A stretch of DNA of 64,000 nt from Erythrobacter sanguineus (GCF_900143235.1 NZ_FRDF01000003.1:102001-166000), one strand, 5' to 3'; shown: positions 25,205 through 34,579, counted from the stretch's first letter. Notes: generated by a model from the letters alone, not told the origin. Made by a program: numbers and translations.

Positions 25205-25788
25205 GCCATTTCGCTCGCTTCGAGGCAGGCGCGCAGGCGTTGCAGCCCGCGGCGGATCCAGCTTTTCATCGTGCCCAGCGGCACATCGGCCTGCTCGGCC
25301 AGCTCGGCATAGGTATGGCCATCGAAGAACGCCGCACGGATATGGGTCTGGGTGCGTTCGTCGAGGCCTGCGATGCACTCGCGAATCTGCGCTGCCTGCT
25401 CGGCATCCACCAGCAGCGCATCGGCCAGCGGCGCTTCGTCGGGCAGCGGCGCGGCTTCTTCTATCCCCACAGCCCCGCCACGCACCTTGCCGGTGCGCAA
25501 ACGGTCGATCGCGCGGTTTCGGGCAAAGGTCGCCAGCCACGAAATCGGGCTCGCCCGCGCGGGATCATAGCGGTCGGCCCGCTGCCACAGATTGATGTAG
25601 ACGTCCTGCAAGGCGTCCTCGGCTTCCTTCCTGTCGCCCAATATACGCAAGGTAATGCCGAACAGCTTCACCCGCGTCATGCGATAGATATCTTCCAGCG
25701 CCGACTGGTCGCCCGCGGCAAGGCGTTCCATCGCCTCGCGCAGGGCTTCGCGCGCTTCGGCGCTGGCGGGGCGAGGGCGCGCGGCCAT
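25201..25788 (-). CDS. ECF RNA polymerase sigma factor (SigK-like)
   Basis: 195 residues with region 2 ('LEDIYRMTRVKLFGITLRILGDRKEAEDALQDVYINLWQ', about 31-70) and region 4 ('TYAELAEQADVPLGTMKSWIRRGLQRLR', about 155-185), and no region 3, so a group 4 sigma factor. The pairing with an RskA-type anti-sigma points to the SigK/SigL branch. ATG 25788 overlaps the stop of the upstream CDF gene (TGATG) and its own stop overlaps the anti-sigma start. It is therefore in a tightly coupled operon running mtgA, CDF, sigma, anti-sigma. Confidence 0.92.
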   Translation of the reverse strand: MAARPRPASAEAREALREAMERLAAGDQSALEDIYRMTRVKLFGITLRILGDRKEAEDALQDVYINLWQRADRYDPARASPISWLATFARNRAIDRLRTGKVRGGAVGIEEAAPLPDEAPLADALLVDAEQAAQIRECIAGLDERTQTHIRAAFFDGHTYAELAEQADVPLGTMKSWIRRGLQRLRACLEASEMA

Positions 25789-26387
25789 CAGCAATATGCC
25801 CCGCAATGATGCTCGTCGCTTTCGCTCTGGAGCGTGGCGTGATCGACCCCGAAACGGGCGCGCAGGCTGGCTGCGACAGCGTGCAGAAAATTGTCCGAGG
25901 CAGGCCGTTCGGGCATCACCAGATGCGGGGTGAGCAGGTCCATCGCCGCGCTGTCGCGCGCCAGCCCCGATGTGCCCCACACGATCACCGCGACGATCAC
26001 CGCGACGATCACCAGACTGACCGCCGCATCGATCCGGACGAGGCCGGTCAGCAGGATTGCCGCCCCTGCCAGCAGCACGCCCACCGACACCAGCGCATCG
26101 GCGGCCATGTGGAGATAAGCCCCGCGAATATTGAGATCCTCCTGACCGCGCACAAACAGCATGGCAGTCAACGTCTTGATCCCGATCCCGATCCCGGCAA
26201 CCACGATCATCGCCATGCCCTGCGGCGCTTGCGGCTCCATCAGGCGGTGGATGGTCTCTAACAATATCGCCCCGATCGTGATCGCCAGCAGCAGCACATC
26301 GGACAGAATGCGCCCGCCATGCGCGCCATGACAGGCCCCTTGATGGGCGGAACCGTGATGATGATGATGTGCGTGCGCGTGACCCAT
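25788..26387 (-). CDS. Shortened CDF-family cation transporter, probably non-functional
   Basis: 199 residues, against about 300 for the family. A His-rich N-terminus ('MGHAHAHHHHH') and the TM5 metal-site motif 'GAYLHMAADA' identify a CzcD-like cation diffusion facilitator. Two in-frame losses are evident by comparison with remembered family architecture: TM1 to most of TM3 is missing after 'HGGR' (an L-S-D-V-L stub remains), and the first half of the cytoplasmic domain, including the usual 'VHDLHIW', is missing before 'LTPHLVMP'. A 12-bp tandem repeat near 25979-26011 adds extra V-I-V-A units to TM6. The Zn site half on TM2 is gone, so transport is doubtful. ATG 26387 is five bases after the mtgA stop. 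Confidence 0.75.
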   Translation of the reverse strand: MGHAHAHHHHHGSAHQGACHGAHGGRILSDVLLLAITIGAILLETIHRLMEPQAPQGMAMIVVAGIGIGIKTLTAMLFVRGQEDLNIRGAYLHMAADALVSVGVLLAGAAILLTGLVRIDAAVSLVIVAVIVAVIVWGTSGLARDSAAMDLLTPHLVMPERPASDNFLHAVAASLRARFGVDHATLQSESDEHHCGAYC

Positions 26388-26392
26388 TGGCG

Positions 26393-27076
26393 TTACTGAT
26401 AGACGCAAGCATCGAGCCCGTCACGCCTGACGATGCCGATGCGGCGTTCGATGCTGTTGCCGTGGCGCGCCAGCCACCCGCCGGGGTTCTTGACGCTGCG
26501 TTTCTTGGGGCTGGGCAGGGCAACGGCCATGCGGCTCGCCTCGTCGGGCGAAAGCCGCGCGGCAGAATGGCCGAAATAGCGCTGCGCTCCGGCCTCTGCC
26601 CCATAGGTGCCGATGCCCGTTTCGGCGACGTTGAGGTAAACCTCCATGATCCGCCGCTTGCCCCACACCGCCTCGATCCAGAAGGTGAACCACGCCTCCA
26701 GCCCTTTGCGCAGCCAGCCGCCGCCCTGCCACAGGAACACGTTCTTGGCGGTCTGCTGGCTGATGGTGGAACCGCCGCGCTGACGCTGGCCCGCAAGCCG
26801 TTCTTCCAGCGCCTGCTCGATCGCTTCGCGGTCAAAGCCGAAATGGTCGCAGAAGCGCGAATCCTCTGCCGCGATCACGGCCGAAACCAGATTGCGGTCG
26901 ATATTGTCCAGACTTTCCCAATCTTTCGTGATGCCGTTTTCGTCCATCACCATGGTCGCGGTGACCGGCACCGGCAGCCATTTGAAGGCGGCCACCAGCA
27001 CGAAGGTCAGCCCGACAAAGCCGAGGATCGCTTTGGCAAGGATGCGGGTGATGAGGGCGACAGGACTGCGCATCAT
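26393..27076 (-). CDS. mtgA: Monofunctional peptidoglycan glycosyltransferase MtgA
   Basis: 227 residues. One N-terminal membrane anchor (about 12-35), then a GT51 domain: catalytic Glu in 'VIAAEDSRFCDHFGFD', followed by 'RGGSTISQQTAKNVFLW' and 'KRRIMEVYLN'. It polymerises lipid II glycan strands on the periplasmic face, without a transpeptidase domain. It heads the leftward operon with the CDF, sigma and anti-sigma genes. Two adjacent ATGs (27076 and 27073) are possible starts. Confidence 0.96.
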   Translation of the reverse strand: MMRSPVALITRILAKAILGFVGLTFVLVAAFKWLPVPVTATMVMDENGITKDWESLDNIDRNLVSAVIAAEDSRFCDHFGFDREAIEQALEERLAGQRQRGGSTISQQTAKNVFLWQGGGWLRKGLEAWFTFWIEAVWGKRRIMEVYLNVAETGIGTYGAEAGAQRYFGHSAARLSPDEASRMAVALPSPKKRSVKNPGGWLARHGNSIERRIGIVRRDGLDACVYQ

Positions 27077-27178
27077 CTGCGCGTTTAGGGGCGGTGCGAG
27101 GTCGGCGCAATCGCCTCGCTGCTTGCAGTGCGCGAAAGGGCGTGCTTACCGTGCCGCCACGACAGGGGAGATTTTCCG

Positions 27179-28516
27179 ATGCACTTGCTTCGCACCACCA
27201 CCGCCGCCGCCTTCGCGCTTGTCGCTGCCGGGCTTGCCGCGCCGCTGCTGGCCGATGACCGCGAAACCGCGCGCGCGGTCGAGGCGGATTATGACGGCTA
27301 TCTTGCGCCGCTGTTCACCCATTTTCACCAGAACCCGGAACTGTCCTACCTTGAAAACAACACTGCCGCGCGGATGGCCGCCGAACTGCGCGCTGCCGGG
27401 CTGGAGGTGACGACAGGCGTCGGCGGGACCGGCGTGGTCGGTATCATCAGGAACGGCGATGGCCCGCTGATCCTGCTGCGCGCGGACATGGATGGGCTGC
27501 CGGTGGAGGAGAAGACCGGCCTCGCATATGCATCCAAGGCGATGCAGATCGGCGAGGATGGCAAGGAATATCCGGTGATGCACGCCTGCGGCCATGATGT
27601 GCACATCACTGCAATGGTGGGCACGGCGCGGCGGCTGATGGCGATGAAGGACCAGTGGCGCGGCACGCTGATGTTCGTCGTCCAGCCGGCCGAAGAGCGC
27701 GTCGGCGGGGCCAAGGCGATGCTGGCTGACGGGCTGTACGAACGCTTTGGCAAGCCCGATCATGCGCTGGCCTTCCATGTCGCGGCGAACCTGCCGACGG
27801 GCAAGATCTCTGCCGCCGAGGGCATCCAGTATTCCAGCTCGGATTCGCTCGACATCCGCGTGCCGGGGGTTGGCACCCACGGGGCCTCGCCGCATCTGGG
27901 CAAGGACCCGGTCTATATCGCTTCGCAGATCGTCACCGCGCTGCAATCGATCGACAGCCGCGAGATCGGCCCGCTCGATCCGGTGGTGGTAACGGTCGGC
28001 TCGTTCCATTCGGGCTCCAAGCACAACATCATCTCGGATGAGGCGAAATTGCAGGTGACGGTGCGCGCCAATGACGAAGCGACGCGCGCGAAAGCCATCG
28101 CGGCGATTGAACGGATCGCGGTGAATATCGGCAAGGCCCACGGCTTGCCCGACAATCTGCCGGTCGAGATCACGCATGTCGCGGGAACGCCGGTGACCAA
28201 TAATGATCCCGAACTTGCCCAGCGGCTCAACGCGGTGATGAAGCGCGAGCTGGGCGAGGCGGCGGTGGTGCCCTTCGTGCAGCAGAACATGGGGGCCGAG
28301 GACTTCACCTATTTCGTTTCGGAGAAGACAGGCGTTCCGGGCTATTTCTTCGCGGTCGGCGGCACCCCGCAGGCGGCGTTCGACGCGGCGAAAGATGGCG
28401 GCCCGGCGGTGGCGGGGCACCATTCCCCGCTGTTCAAGATCGCCCCGCGCGAAAGCGTGACGCTGGGCACGCGGGCGATGGTGGCAGCGGTGCTGGATCT
28501 GGCTCCGGCGAGTTAG
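27179..28516 (+). CDS. Secreted M20-family amidohydrolase/peptidase
   Basis: 445 residues. A signal peptide ends at 'APLLA-D'. Then follows the M20D (hippurate hydrolase/IAA-amino-acid hydrolase-like) catalytic domain with metal-binding 'LRADMDGLPVEE', 'MHACGHDVH' and 'QPAEE', and a dimerisation domain inserted around 210-330; the final metal ligand His is in 'AVAGHHSPLF'. It removes N-acyl groups from amino acids or cleaves small peptides in the periplasm. ATG 27179 has GGGGAG nine bases upstream. Confidence 0.92.
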   Translation: MHLLRTTTAAAFALVAAGLAAPLLADDRETARAVEADYDGYLAPLFTHFHQNPELSYLENNTAARMAAELRAAGLEVTTGVGGTGVVGIIRNGDGPLILLRADMDGLPVEEKTGLAYASKAMQIGEDGKEYPVMHACGHDVHITAMVGTARRLMAMKDQWRGTLMFVVQPAEERVGGAKAMLADGLYERFGKPDHALAFHVAANLPTGKISAAEGIQYSSSDSLDIRVPGVGTHGASPHLGKDPVYIASQIVTALQSIDSREIGPLDPVVVTVGSFHSGSKHNIISDEAKLQVTVRANDEATRAKAIAAIERIAVNIGKAHGLPDNLPVEITHVAGTPVTNNDPELAQRLNAVMKRELGEAAVVPFVQQNMGAEDFTYFVSEKTGVPGYFFAVGGTPQAAFDAAKDGGPAVAGHHSPLFKIAPRESVTLGTRAMVAAVLDLAPAS

Positions 28517-28522
28517 GCAGGC

Positions 28523-28566
28523 AGCAAAAGCCCTCCCCGATCGTGCTGGGGAGGGCTTTTGCTTCT
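28523..28566. terminator. Strong bidirectional terminator
   Basis: A 16-bp perfect stem (AGCAAAAGCCCTCCCC / GGGGAGGGCTTTTGCT) with a nine-base loop gives U-rich ends on both strands. It separates the M20 gene from the convergent rpoH gene. Confidence 0.9.
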
Positions 28567-28693
28567 ACCGCGCCGGACTTCTCCCGCGCTGGACGATGCT
28601 GTCGGTTCAGCCGAAGGCCGACCGACCGCTGCGCCTTATGGCTCGCAAGCCCAAAGGGCCGGATGCCCGAGTCGGCGCTTGCGGCAAAACAAA

Positions 28694-29599
28694 CTACGCC
28701 GCCCCGGGCAGCAGCCTTTCGCCCGCGATCCGCTGCATTGCCTTTTGCAGCTTTTCAAAGGCGCGCACCTCGATCTGGCGGATGCGTTCGCGCGACACGT
28801 CATACACCTGCGACAGCTCTTCGAGCGTCTGCGGCTTGTCGGTCAGGCGCCGTTCGGTGAGGATGTGGCGTTCGCGGTCATTCAGGCTGTCCATCGCTTC
28901 GGTCAGCATTTCATGGCGCATGTGCGATTCTTCCGCATCGGCCACGGTTTCGTCCTGCAAGGGGCGATCATCGGTCAGCCAGTCCTGCCATTCGCCAGAG
29001 CCTTCCTCGCCCCCGCGCATCGGCGTGTTGAGCGAGCCGTCGCCGCCCATCATCATCCGCCGGTTCATGTTGACGACTTCCTGTTCCGGCACGCCCAGAT
29101 CGGTTGCGATCTTGGTCACGTCCTCCGGCCTGAGATCGGTGTCCTCATAGGCTTCGAGCTGCTTCTTCATCCGCCTGAGGTTGAAGAACAGCTTCTTCTG
29201 CGCGGCGGTGGTGCCCATCTTCACGAGGCTCCACGAGCGCAGGATGAATTCCTGAATCGACGCCTTGATCCACCACATCGCGTAGGTCGCGAGGCGGAAT
29301 CCGCGATCGGGTTCGAATTTCTTGACGCCCTGCATCAGGCCCACGTTGCCTTCGGAGATCAGGTCGGCCACCGGCAGACCATAGCCGCGGTATCCCATCG
29401 CGATCTTCGCGACGAGGCGCAGGTGAGAGGTCACCAGCTGTGCGGCGGCATCGGGGTCTTCATGTTCCTGATAACGCTTGGCGAGCATGTATTCCTGCTC
29501 GGCGGTGAGCACCGGGAACTTCCTGATTTCCGACAGATAGCGATTGAGGCTCTGCTCGCCGCTGAGGGCCGGGACCGAGGGGCTTTTCGTCTTCGTCAC
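28694..29599 (-). CDS. rpoH: RNA polymerase heat-shock sigma factor RpoH
   Basis: 301 residues. Conserved region 2 ('DLISEGNVGLMQGVKKFEPDRGFRLATYAMWWIKASIQEFI') and region 4 ('DRERHILTERRL ... TLEELSQVYDVSRERIRQIE') are complete, and the RpoH box 'QKKLFFNLRR' is present. It directs heat-shock genes, probably including clpP/clpX here. The GTG start at 29599, with AGGA eight bases upstream, matches the usual 'TKTKSPS-LSGEQSLNRYLSEI' alphaproteobacterial N-terminus. It follows rluD on the same strand. Confidence 0.96.
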   Translation of the reverse strand: MTKTKSPSVPALSGEQSLNRYLSEIRKFPVLTAEQEYMLAKRYQEHEDPDAAAQLVTSHLRLVAKIAMGYRGYGLPVADLISEGNVGLMQGVKKFEPDRGFRLATYAMWWIKASIQEFILRSWSLVKMGTTAAQKKLFFNLRRMKKQLEAYEDTDLRPEDVTKIATDLGVPEQEVVNMNRRMMMGGDGSLNTPMRGGEEGSGEWQDWLTDDRPLQDETVADAEESHMRHEMLTEAMDSLNDRERHILTERRLTDKPQTLEELSQVYDVSRERIRQIEVRAFEKLQKAMQRIAGERLLPGAA

Positions 29600-29713
29600 T
29601 TGGGTTCCTAACCTTTCTTGTGTCGACCGCCTGCGCCGAACCCCTGATGGGCATCCGGCAAACTGGGCCACGAGGTTATATATACGCCAAAACCGGGCCG
29701 CTGTATGCGTAAT

Positions 29714-30679
29714 TCATCGATTATAACGCCGCAGTTCGTCGATGAGTTCCGCCATGTCGGGCGGCAGATCGGCCTGAAACCGGAGCGTTTCGCCGCTTGC
29801 CGGGTGGACGAATCCCAGCTCCGCGGCGTGCAGCGCCTGACGGGCAAAGCCAAGCTGATCGAGCAGCGGCCTGAGCGGTTTGGGGGTGCGTCCATAGACA
29901 GGGTCTCCCATTAGCGCATGGCCGATTGACGCAAAGTGAACGCGCACCTGGTGGGTTCGACCGGTTTCCAGCCGGCATTCGATCAGCGCGGCATCGGTGA
30001 AGCGCTCCTGCACGGTATAATGGGTGACGGCGGTTTTCCCGCGTGAGGAATTCTTGGGCAGCACGGTCATTTTCTTGCGGTCCGCATCCGACCGGCCCAC
30101 CCGCGCATTGATCGTGCCTTCGGGGGGCAACGGGTGTCCCGCGCACACCGCCAGATAGCGGCGGTGGACGGTATGCGCGGCAAACTGCACGGCAAGGCCT
30201 TCATGCGCGGCATCGTTCTTGGCGACCACCAGCAGGCCCGATGTGTCCTTGTCGATCCGGTGGACGATGCCGGGCCGTGCGACGCCGTTAATGCCCGACA
30301 ATTTCCCCCGGCAGTGATGCAGCAGGGCATTGACCAGCGTGCCGGTGATGTTGCCCACAGCCGGGTGCACGACCATGCCCGCCGGCTTGTCCACCACGAC
30401 AAGATGCTGGTCTTCGTAAGCGATGGTGAGCGGGATATCCTCTGGCCCGGCCTCGGCGGGCATGGCCGCGGCGATAATGATGCGGAACGGCGCACCTTCG
30501 GCGACCTTCATCGAAGCGGAGGTCGCAGTCTTGCCCGCGACATCGATCCGCCCCTGGTCGATCAACCCCTGCACTCGTGAGCGGGAAAAGCCCGTCGCCT
30601 CGGCCAGCACCTTGTCGAGACGGGCCCCAGAACCTGCGGCGGCCGGGATGGTGCCGGTGATGATTTCGTGCTCGGACAT
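29714..30679 (-). CDS. rluD: 23S rRNA pseudouridine synthase RluD
   Basis: 321 residues. An S4 RNA-binding domain (about 18-65, 'RLDKVLAEATGFSRSRVQGLI') precedes the RluA-type catalytic domain with the signature 'GIVHRIDKDTSGLLVVAKN', where the Asp of R-I-D-K is the nucleophile. It should modify helix 69 uridines. It shares a head-to-head start region with the M67 peptidase gene (start codons only 16 bases apart), as is common in alphaproteobacteria. Confidence 0.95.
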   Translation of the reverse strand: MSEHEIITGTIPAAAGSGARLDKVLAEATGFSRSRVQGLIDQGRIDVAGKTATSASMKVAEGAPFRIIIAAAMPAEAGPEDIPLTIAYEDQHLVVVDKPAGMVVHPAVGNITGTLVNALLHHCRGKLSGINGVARPGIVHRIDKDTSGLLVVAKNDAAHEGLAVQFAAHTVHRRYLAVCAGHPLPPEGTINARVGRSDADRKKMTVLPKNSSRGKTAVTHYTVQERFTDAALIECRLETGRTHQVRVHFASIGHALMGDPVYGRTPKPLRPLLDQLGFARQALHAAELGFVHPASGETLRFQADLPPDMAELIDELRRYNR

Positions 30680-30695
30680 GGTATGGGCATGCGCG

Positions 30696-31103
30696 ATGGA
30701 TGTCGAAGTGACAAGTCAGGCCCTTGCCGCCATGCGCCTTGCCGCTCGCAGCGCCCATCCGCGCGAAGCTTGCGGGATGTTGTTGGGCGAGGGCGGGCGG
30801 ATAATCGAAGCGCGCACGACCGCCAATGTCCACCCCGCGCCTGAAACGCATTTCGAAATCGATCCGCAGGCGCTGGTCGATGCGCATCGCGCCGCGCGCC
30901 GGGGCGGGCTGCAGGTCATCGGATATTTCCACTCGCACCCCACGGGCGATCCTGTCCCCAGCATCACCGACCGCGCCATGGCGGCGGGCGATGGACGGGT
31001 GTGGGCGATCATCGCCGGGGAGCAGGTGCGGCTGTGGAAGGACGGGGGCAGCGATGCGGATGCGGGCTTCACGGCCCTTTCCTACGTCGTCACGGAGCGC
31101 TAG
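30696..31103 (+). CDS. M67-family JAB/MPN metallopeptidase
   Basis: 135 residues. The JAMM zinc motif is readable: catalytic Glu in 'REACGMLLG', then 'YFHSHPTGDPVPSITDRAMA' giving H-x-H-P and the downstream Ser and Asp. Stand-alone prokaryotic JAB peptidases trim ubiquitin-like or sulfur-carrier proteins (for example activating a carrier for cysteine or siderophore pathways); no carrier gene is nearby. ATG 30696 is used; an in-frame ATG at 30678 would overlap the divergent rluD start. Confidence 0.88.
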   Translation: MDVEVTSQALAAMRLAARSAHPREACGMLLGEGGRIIEARTTANVHPAPETHFEIDPQALVDAHRAARRGGLQVIGYFHSHPTGDPVPSITDRAMAAGDGRVWAIIAGEQVRLWKDGGSDADAGFTALSYVVTER

Positions 31104-31243
31104 AATCGGGCGATGCTTTCGCATTTTCTGCCTTTTTCCGGGTATTGTGCGCTGCCTGCGCCAGGCCGACGCTGGCAAGCCGGGCGTTTTGCCCCTAGAC
31201 AGTGTCTCATGTGTCTCCAACAAGGTCGGATCAACCACCAGCC

Positions 31244-31897
31244 ATGACCTCGCAGACCGATCTTGCCGCGCTGCTGTGTTCGCGCCTGTGCCATGACATG
31301 CTCTCGCCGGTTGGCGCGCTTGCCAACGGGCTGGAGCTACTGGCTGAAGAGCAGGACCCCGAAATGCGCGCCCGCTGCATGGAACTGCTCGAACAATCGG
31401 CGCGGATCAGCACCGACAAGCTGAAGTTCTTCCGCCTCGCTTTCGGTGCCGCCGGGGGGTTTGGCGAAGCAATCCCGATCGACGAGGCGCAAAGCGTGAT
31501 CGATGCGCTTGCGCCTGAGGCCAAGCGGGTGACGATCAACTGGGCGATTGCCGAACCGAGCCTGCCCAAGCCCGCGGTCAAGGTGCTGCTCAACCTTGCG
31601 CAGATCGCGCTGGATGCGCTGGTGCGCGGCGGCACGCTCGATATCGGGGCCGAACGGCGCGACGGCGCGGTCGAGATCGTCGCCCGCGCGCGCGGTGACC
31701 GGATCGCTTTCGATGAAACCATCGGCCGCGCCTTGCAGGGCGATCTGGCGCAGGCCGAAATCACCAGCCGCACGGCGGCGGCGCACATGATCGCGCTGGT
31801 CGCCGAGGAACTGGACGGCGGGCTGCAATACAAGCTTGGTGACGGCGTGCTGGTGCTTGGCGCGGTGCTGCCCGAGCCTGAAGGCCTGATCGGCTAG
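31244..31897 (+). CDS. chpT: Histidine phosphotransferase ChpT
   Basis: 217 residues. The dimerisation/H-box helix 'LLCSRLCHDMLSPVGALANGLELL' carries the phospho-accepting His17; the rest is the degenerate ATPase-like HPTransfase domain ending 'LVLGAVLPE'. ChpT relays phosphate from CckA to CtrA and CpdR, controlling the alphaproteobacterial cell cycle or motility. ATG 31244 immediately precedes the conserved region. It is followed after ten bases by an AmpD-like amidase. Confidence 0.92.
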   Translation: MTSQTDLAALLCSRLCHDMLSPVGALANGLELLAEEQDPEMRARCMELLEQSARISTDKLKFFRLAFGAAGGFGEAIPIDEAQSVIDALAPEAKRVTINWAIAEPSLPKPAVKVLLNLAQIALDALVRGGTLDIGAERRDGAVEIVARARGDRIAFDETIGRALQGDLAQAEITSRTAAAHMIALVAEELDGGLQYKLGDGVLVLGAVLPEPEGLIG

Positions 31898-31907
31898 GGC
31901 TGCGTCG

Positions 31908-32627
31908 ATGCCGGGCGCTGACGACGCAGAACTTGTGCACCGCGAGGTTCCCTCGCCCAACCACAATGAACGCAATCTGCCGATCAGCATGGTGGTGCTG
32001 CACTATACCGAGATGAAGCCGGTCGAAACCGCGCTGGAACGCATGTGCGATCCCGCCGCCTCGGTCAGCGCGCATTACTGCATCACCGAGGAAGGCGAGG
32101 TGATAAGGCTGGTGCCCGAACACGCCCGCGCCTGGCATGCGGGCCAATCGTTCTGGCGCGGCATTCCGGATGTGAATTCGGCCAGCATCGGGATCGAACT
32201 GGATCATCCCGGCCATGCGCTCGGCTATCGTTCCTTTGCCGATGCGCAGATCAACGCGCTGCTTCCACTGCTGGGCCGAATCGTGAAGCAGTATGACATC
32301 CCGCGCGCCAATGTGGTGGGCCATTCCTGCGTCGCGCCGATGCGCAAGATCGACCCGGGTGAGCTGTTCCCGTGGGATCGTCTGGCCCAATACAAGCTGT
32401 GCCTGCCGCGCCCGACCAATCTGGCCGCGGGCGATCCGTTCCACAACGAGGGCGCGTTCTTCCTCGCGCTGGAACGGTTTGGCTATGACATCACCGACCA
32501 GCGCAAGGCGGTCGAGGCGTTCGAGCGGCGCTGGCGGCCTGAACATATCACCGGCGTGGTCGATGGCGAGATCGCCGCGATCCTGTGGCAATTGCTGCTT
32601 GACCGCGATCAGGGTCGGACCCGTTAA
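31908..32627 (+). CDS. N-acetylmuramoyl-L-alanine amidase, AmpD-like with PGRP-type fold
   Basis: 239 residues. Amidase_2 domain with Zn ligands His32 ('VVLHYTE'), His139 ('VVGHSCVAP') and Asp149 ('RKIDPG'), and Glu97 in 'SIGIELD'. The C-terminal 60 residues look like a peptidoglycan-binding helical domain ('LERFGYDITDQRKAVEAFERRWRP'). No signal peptide is visible, so it is probably a cytoplasmic recycling amidase (AmpD/AmiD type). The position after H139 is Cys rather than the usual Asp of H-S-D-I-A-P. It is probably co-transcribed with chpT. Confidence 0.92.
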   Translation: MPGADDAELVHREVPSPNHNERNLPISMVVLHYTEMKPVETALERMCDPAASVSAHYCITEEGEVIRLVPEHARAWHAGQSFWRGIPDVNSASIGIELDHPGHALGYRSFADAQINALLPLLGRIVKQYDIPRANVVGHSCVAPMRKIDPGELFPWDRLAQYKLCLPRPTNLAAGDPFHNEGAFFLALERFGYDITDQRKAVEAFERRWRPEHITGVVDGEIAAILWQLLLDRDQGRTR

Positions 32628-32672
32628 GGCGGGGCTTTCCTACCACCCGAACAATGCCTATATCGGCGCGTA

Positions 32673-33101
<429 letters not shown>

Positions 33102-33117
33102 TGTTGTTGTCTAGTAT

Positions 33118-33210
33118 TCCGCACCGCCTCCGCGATGCGAAATTCTCGCTCATGCGACCTGAAGGTCGCGTCGCTGCGGGCGGGCCGCAAGCGCGACCGC
33201 GCGCCCGCAA
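33118..33210 (+). repeat. Dispersed palindromic intergenic repeat, copy B
   Basis: Begins TTCCGCACCGCCTCCGCGAT, contains CTCGCTCATGCGACC and the stem GCGACC-TGAA-GGTCGC, then a GC-rich palindromic tail. It fills the gap between rnpB and the convergent ugd gene, ending two bases before the ugd stop, so it may serve as a terminator for both. Confidence 0.85.
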
Positions 33211-33211
33211 A

Positions 33212-34522
33212 TCAGGAGCGCCCCACGCTCACATATTCGAACCCGGCAGCGCGCATGTCATCCGGATTGTAGACGTTGCGCAGGTCGACCAGCACCGGCG
33301 CATTCGCCAGTTCCTTCACCCGCTTCAGATCGAGCGCGCGGAAGGCGTCCCATTCGGTCACGATTACCACCACGTCGGCGTCTTCGATGGCTTCATAGGC
33401 GTTGTCGCACATGGTCACGTGCGGAAGCAGCGGGCGGGCCTGCTCCATGCCTTCGGGATCATAGGCGCTGACCGCAACGCCCCCATCCATCAGCGTCTGC
33501 GCCACGGCGATCGCGGGCGAATCGCGCATGTCGTCGGTATTGGGCTTGAACGTCAGGCCGAGCAGAGCCGCCTTCTTGCCGCGCGCCGCTTCCGGCCCGC
33601 CGAGCGCATCGATGACCTTGCGGCCCATTGCCCGCTTGCGGCTGTCATTGACCTTGACCACGGCTTCCACGATCCGCGTCGGGCTGTCGTAATCCTCGGC
33701 GGTCTTGAGCAGTGCGAGCGTGTCCTTGGGGAAGCACGAGCCGCCGTAACCCGGCCCGGCGTGCAGGAACTTGGAACCGATGCGGTTGTCCATCCCGATC
33801 CCGCGGGAGACGTCCTGCACATTCGCGCCGACCTTCTCGCACAGGTCGGCCATCTCGTTGATGAAGGTGATCTTGGTCGCAAGGAAGGCGTTGGCGGCAT
33901 ATTTGATCAGCTCGCTGGTGCGGCGCGAAGTGAACAGGATCGGGCTTTCATTGAGGAACAGCGGGCGATAGACCTCGCGCATCACTTCACGGCCGAATTC
34001 GTCCTCGGCGCCGATCACGATCCGGTCGGGCCGCTTGAAATCGCCGATCGCCGCGCCTTCACGCAGGAATTCGGGGTTGGAAACGACCGCAAAACGGTGC
34101 GGACTGCCTGTTCCGCGGATGATCCGTTCAACCTCGTCGCCGGTGCCGACCGGCACGGTCGACTTGGTGACGATCACCGACTCATTGGCGAGATGTTCGC
34201 CCACTTCGCGCGCTACCGCGTGGACGAAGGTGAGATCGGCATGGCCATCACCCCGTCGGCTGGGCGTGCCGACCGCGATGAAGATCGCCGCAGCATCCTT
34301 GATCCCTTCGGCCAGATTGGTGGTGAAGGTCAGCCGTCCGGATTTGACGTTGGTTTCCACCAGCGCATCAAGACCCGGCTCATAGATCGGCATGATCCCG
34401 GCGTGCAGCCGGTCGATCTTGCTCTGATCCTTGTCGATGCAGACCACATCATGCCCGAAATCCGCAAAGCACGCCCCCGACACGAGCCCGACATAGCCCG
34501 AACCCACCATCGCAATCTTCAT
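33212..34522 (-). CDS. ugd: UDP-glucose 6-dehydrogenase
   Basis: 436 residues. Rossmann motif 'GSGYVG' (7-12), central helix domain, catalytic Cys263 in 'GYGGSCFPKD', and the C-terminal UDP-binding domain 'GLTFKPNTDDMRDSPA'. It converts UDP-glucose to UDP-glucuronate with two NAD+, for exopolysaccharide or lipid A/sphingolipid glycans; Sphingomonadales make glucuronosyl sphingolipids, a likely use. It is followed upstream (same strand) by a phosphoesterase gene 57 bases away. Confidence 0.97.
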   Translation of the reverse strand: MKIAMVGSGYVGLVSGACFADFGHDVVCIDKDQSKIDRLHAGIMPIYEPGLDALVETNVKSGRLTFTTNLAEGIKDAAAIFIAVGTPSRRGDGHADLTFVHAVAREVGEHLANESVIVTKSTVPVGTGDEVERIIRGTGSPHRFAVVSNPEFLREGAAIGDFKRPDRIVIGAEDEFGREVMREVYRPLFLNESPILFTSRRTSELIKYAANAFLATKITFINEMADLCEKVGANVQDVSRGIGMDNRIGSKFLHAGPGYGGSCFPKDTLALLKTAEDYDSPTRIVEAVVKVNDSRKRAMGRKVIDALGGPEAARGKKAALLGLTFKPNTDDMRDSPAIAVAQTLMDGGVAVSAYDPEGMEQARPLLPHVTMCDNAYEAIEDADVVVIVTEWDAFRALDLKRVKELANAPVLVDLRNVYNPDDMRAAGFEYVSVGRS

Positions 34523-34579
34523 GGATACCTGCCCTTGACCGAAACCGTCCGTAGTGCCCCCGCGATCATCTGCGCGAGA

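Noticed and set aside
28570..28693. GC-rich inverted segments between the M20 terminator and rpoH
   Set aside because: Some resemblance to repeat-like GCTTGCGG tails, but too divergent to assign to the dispersed repeat family.
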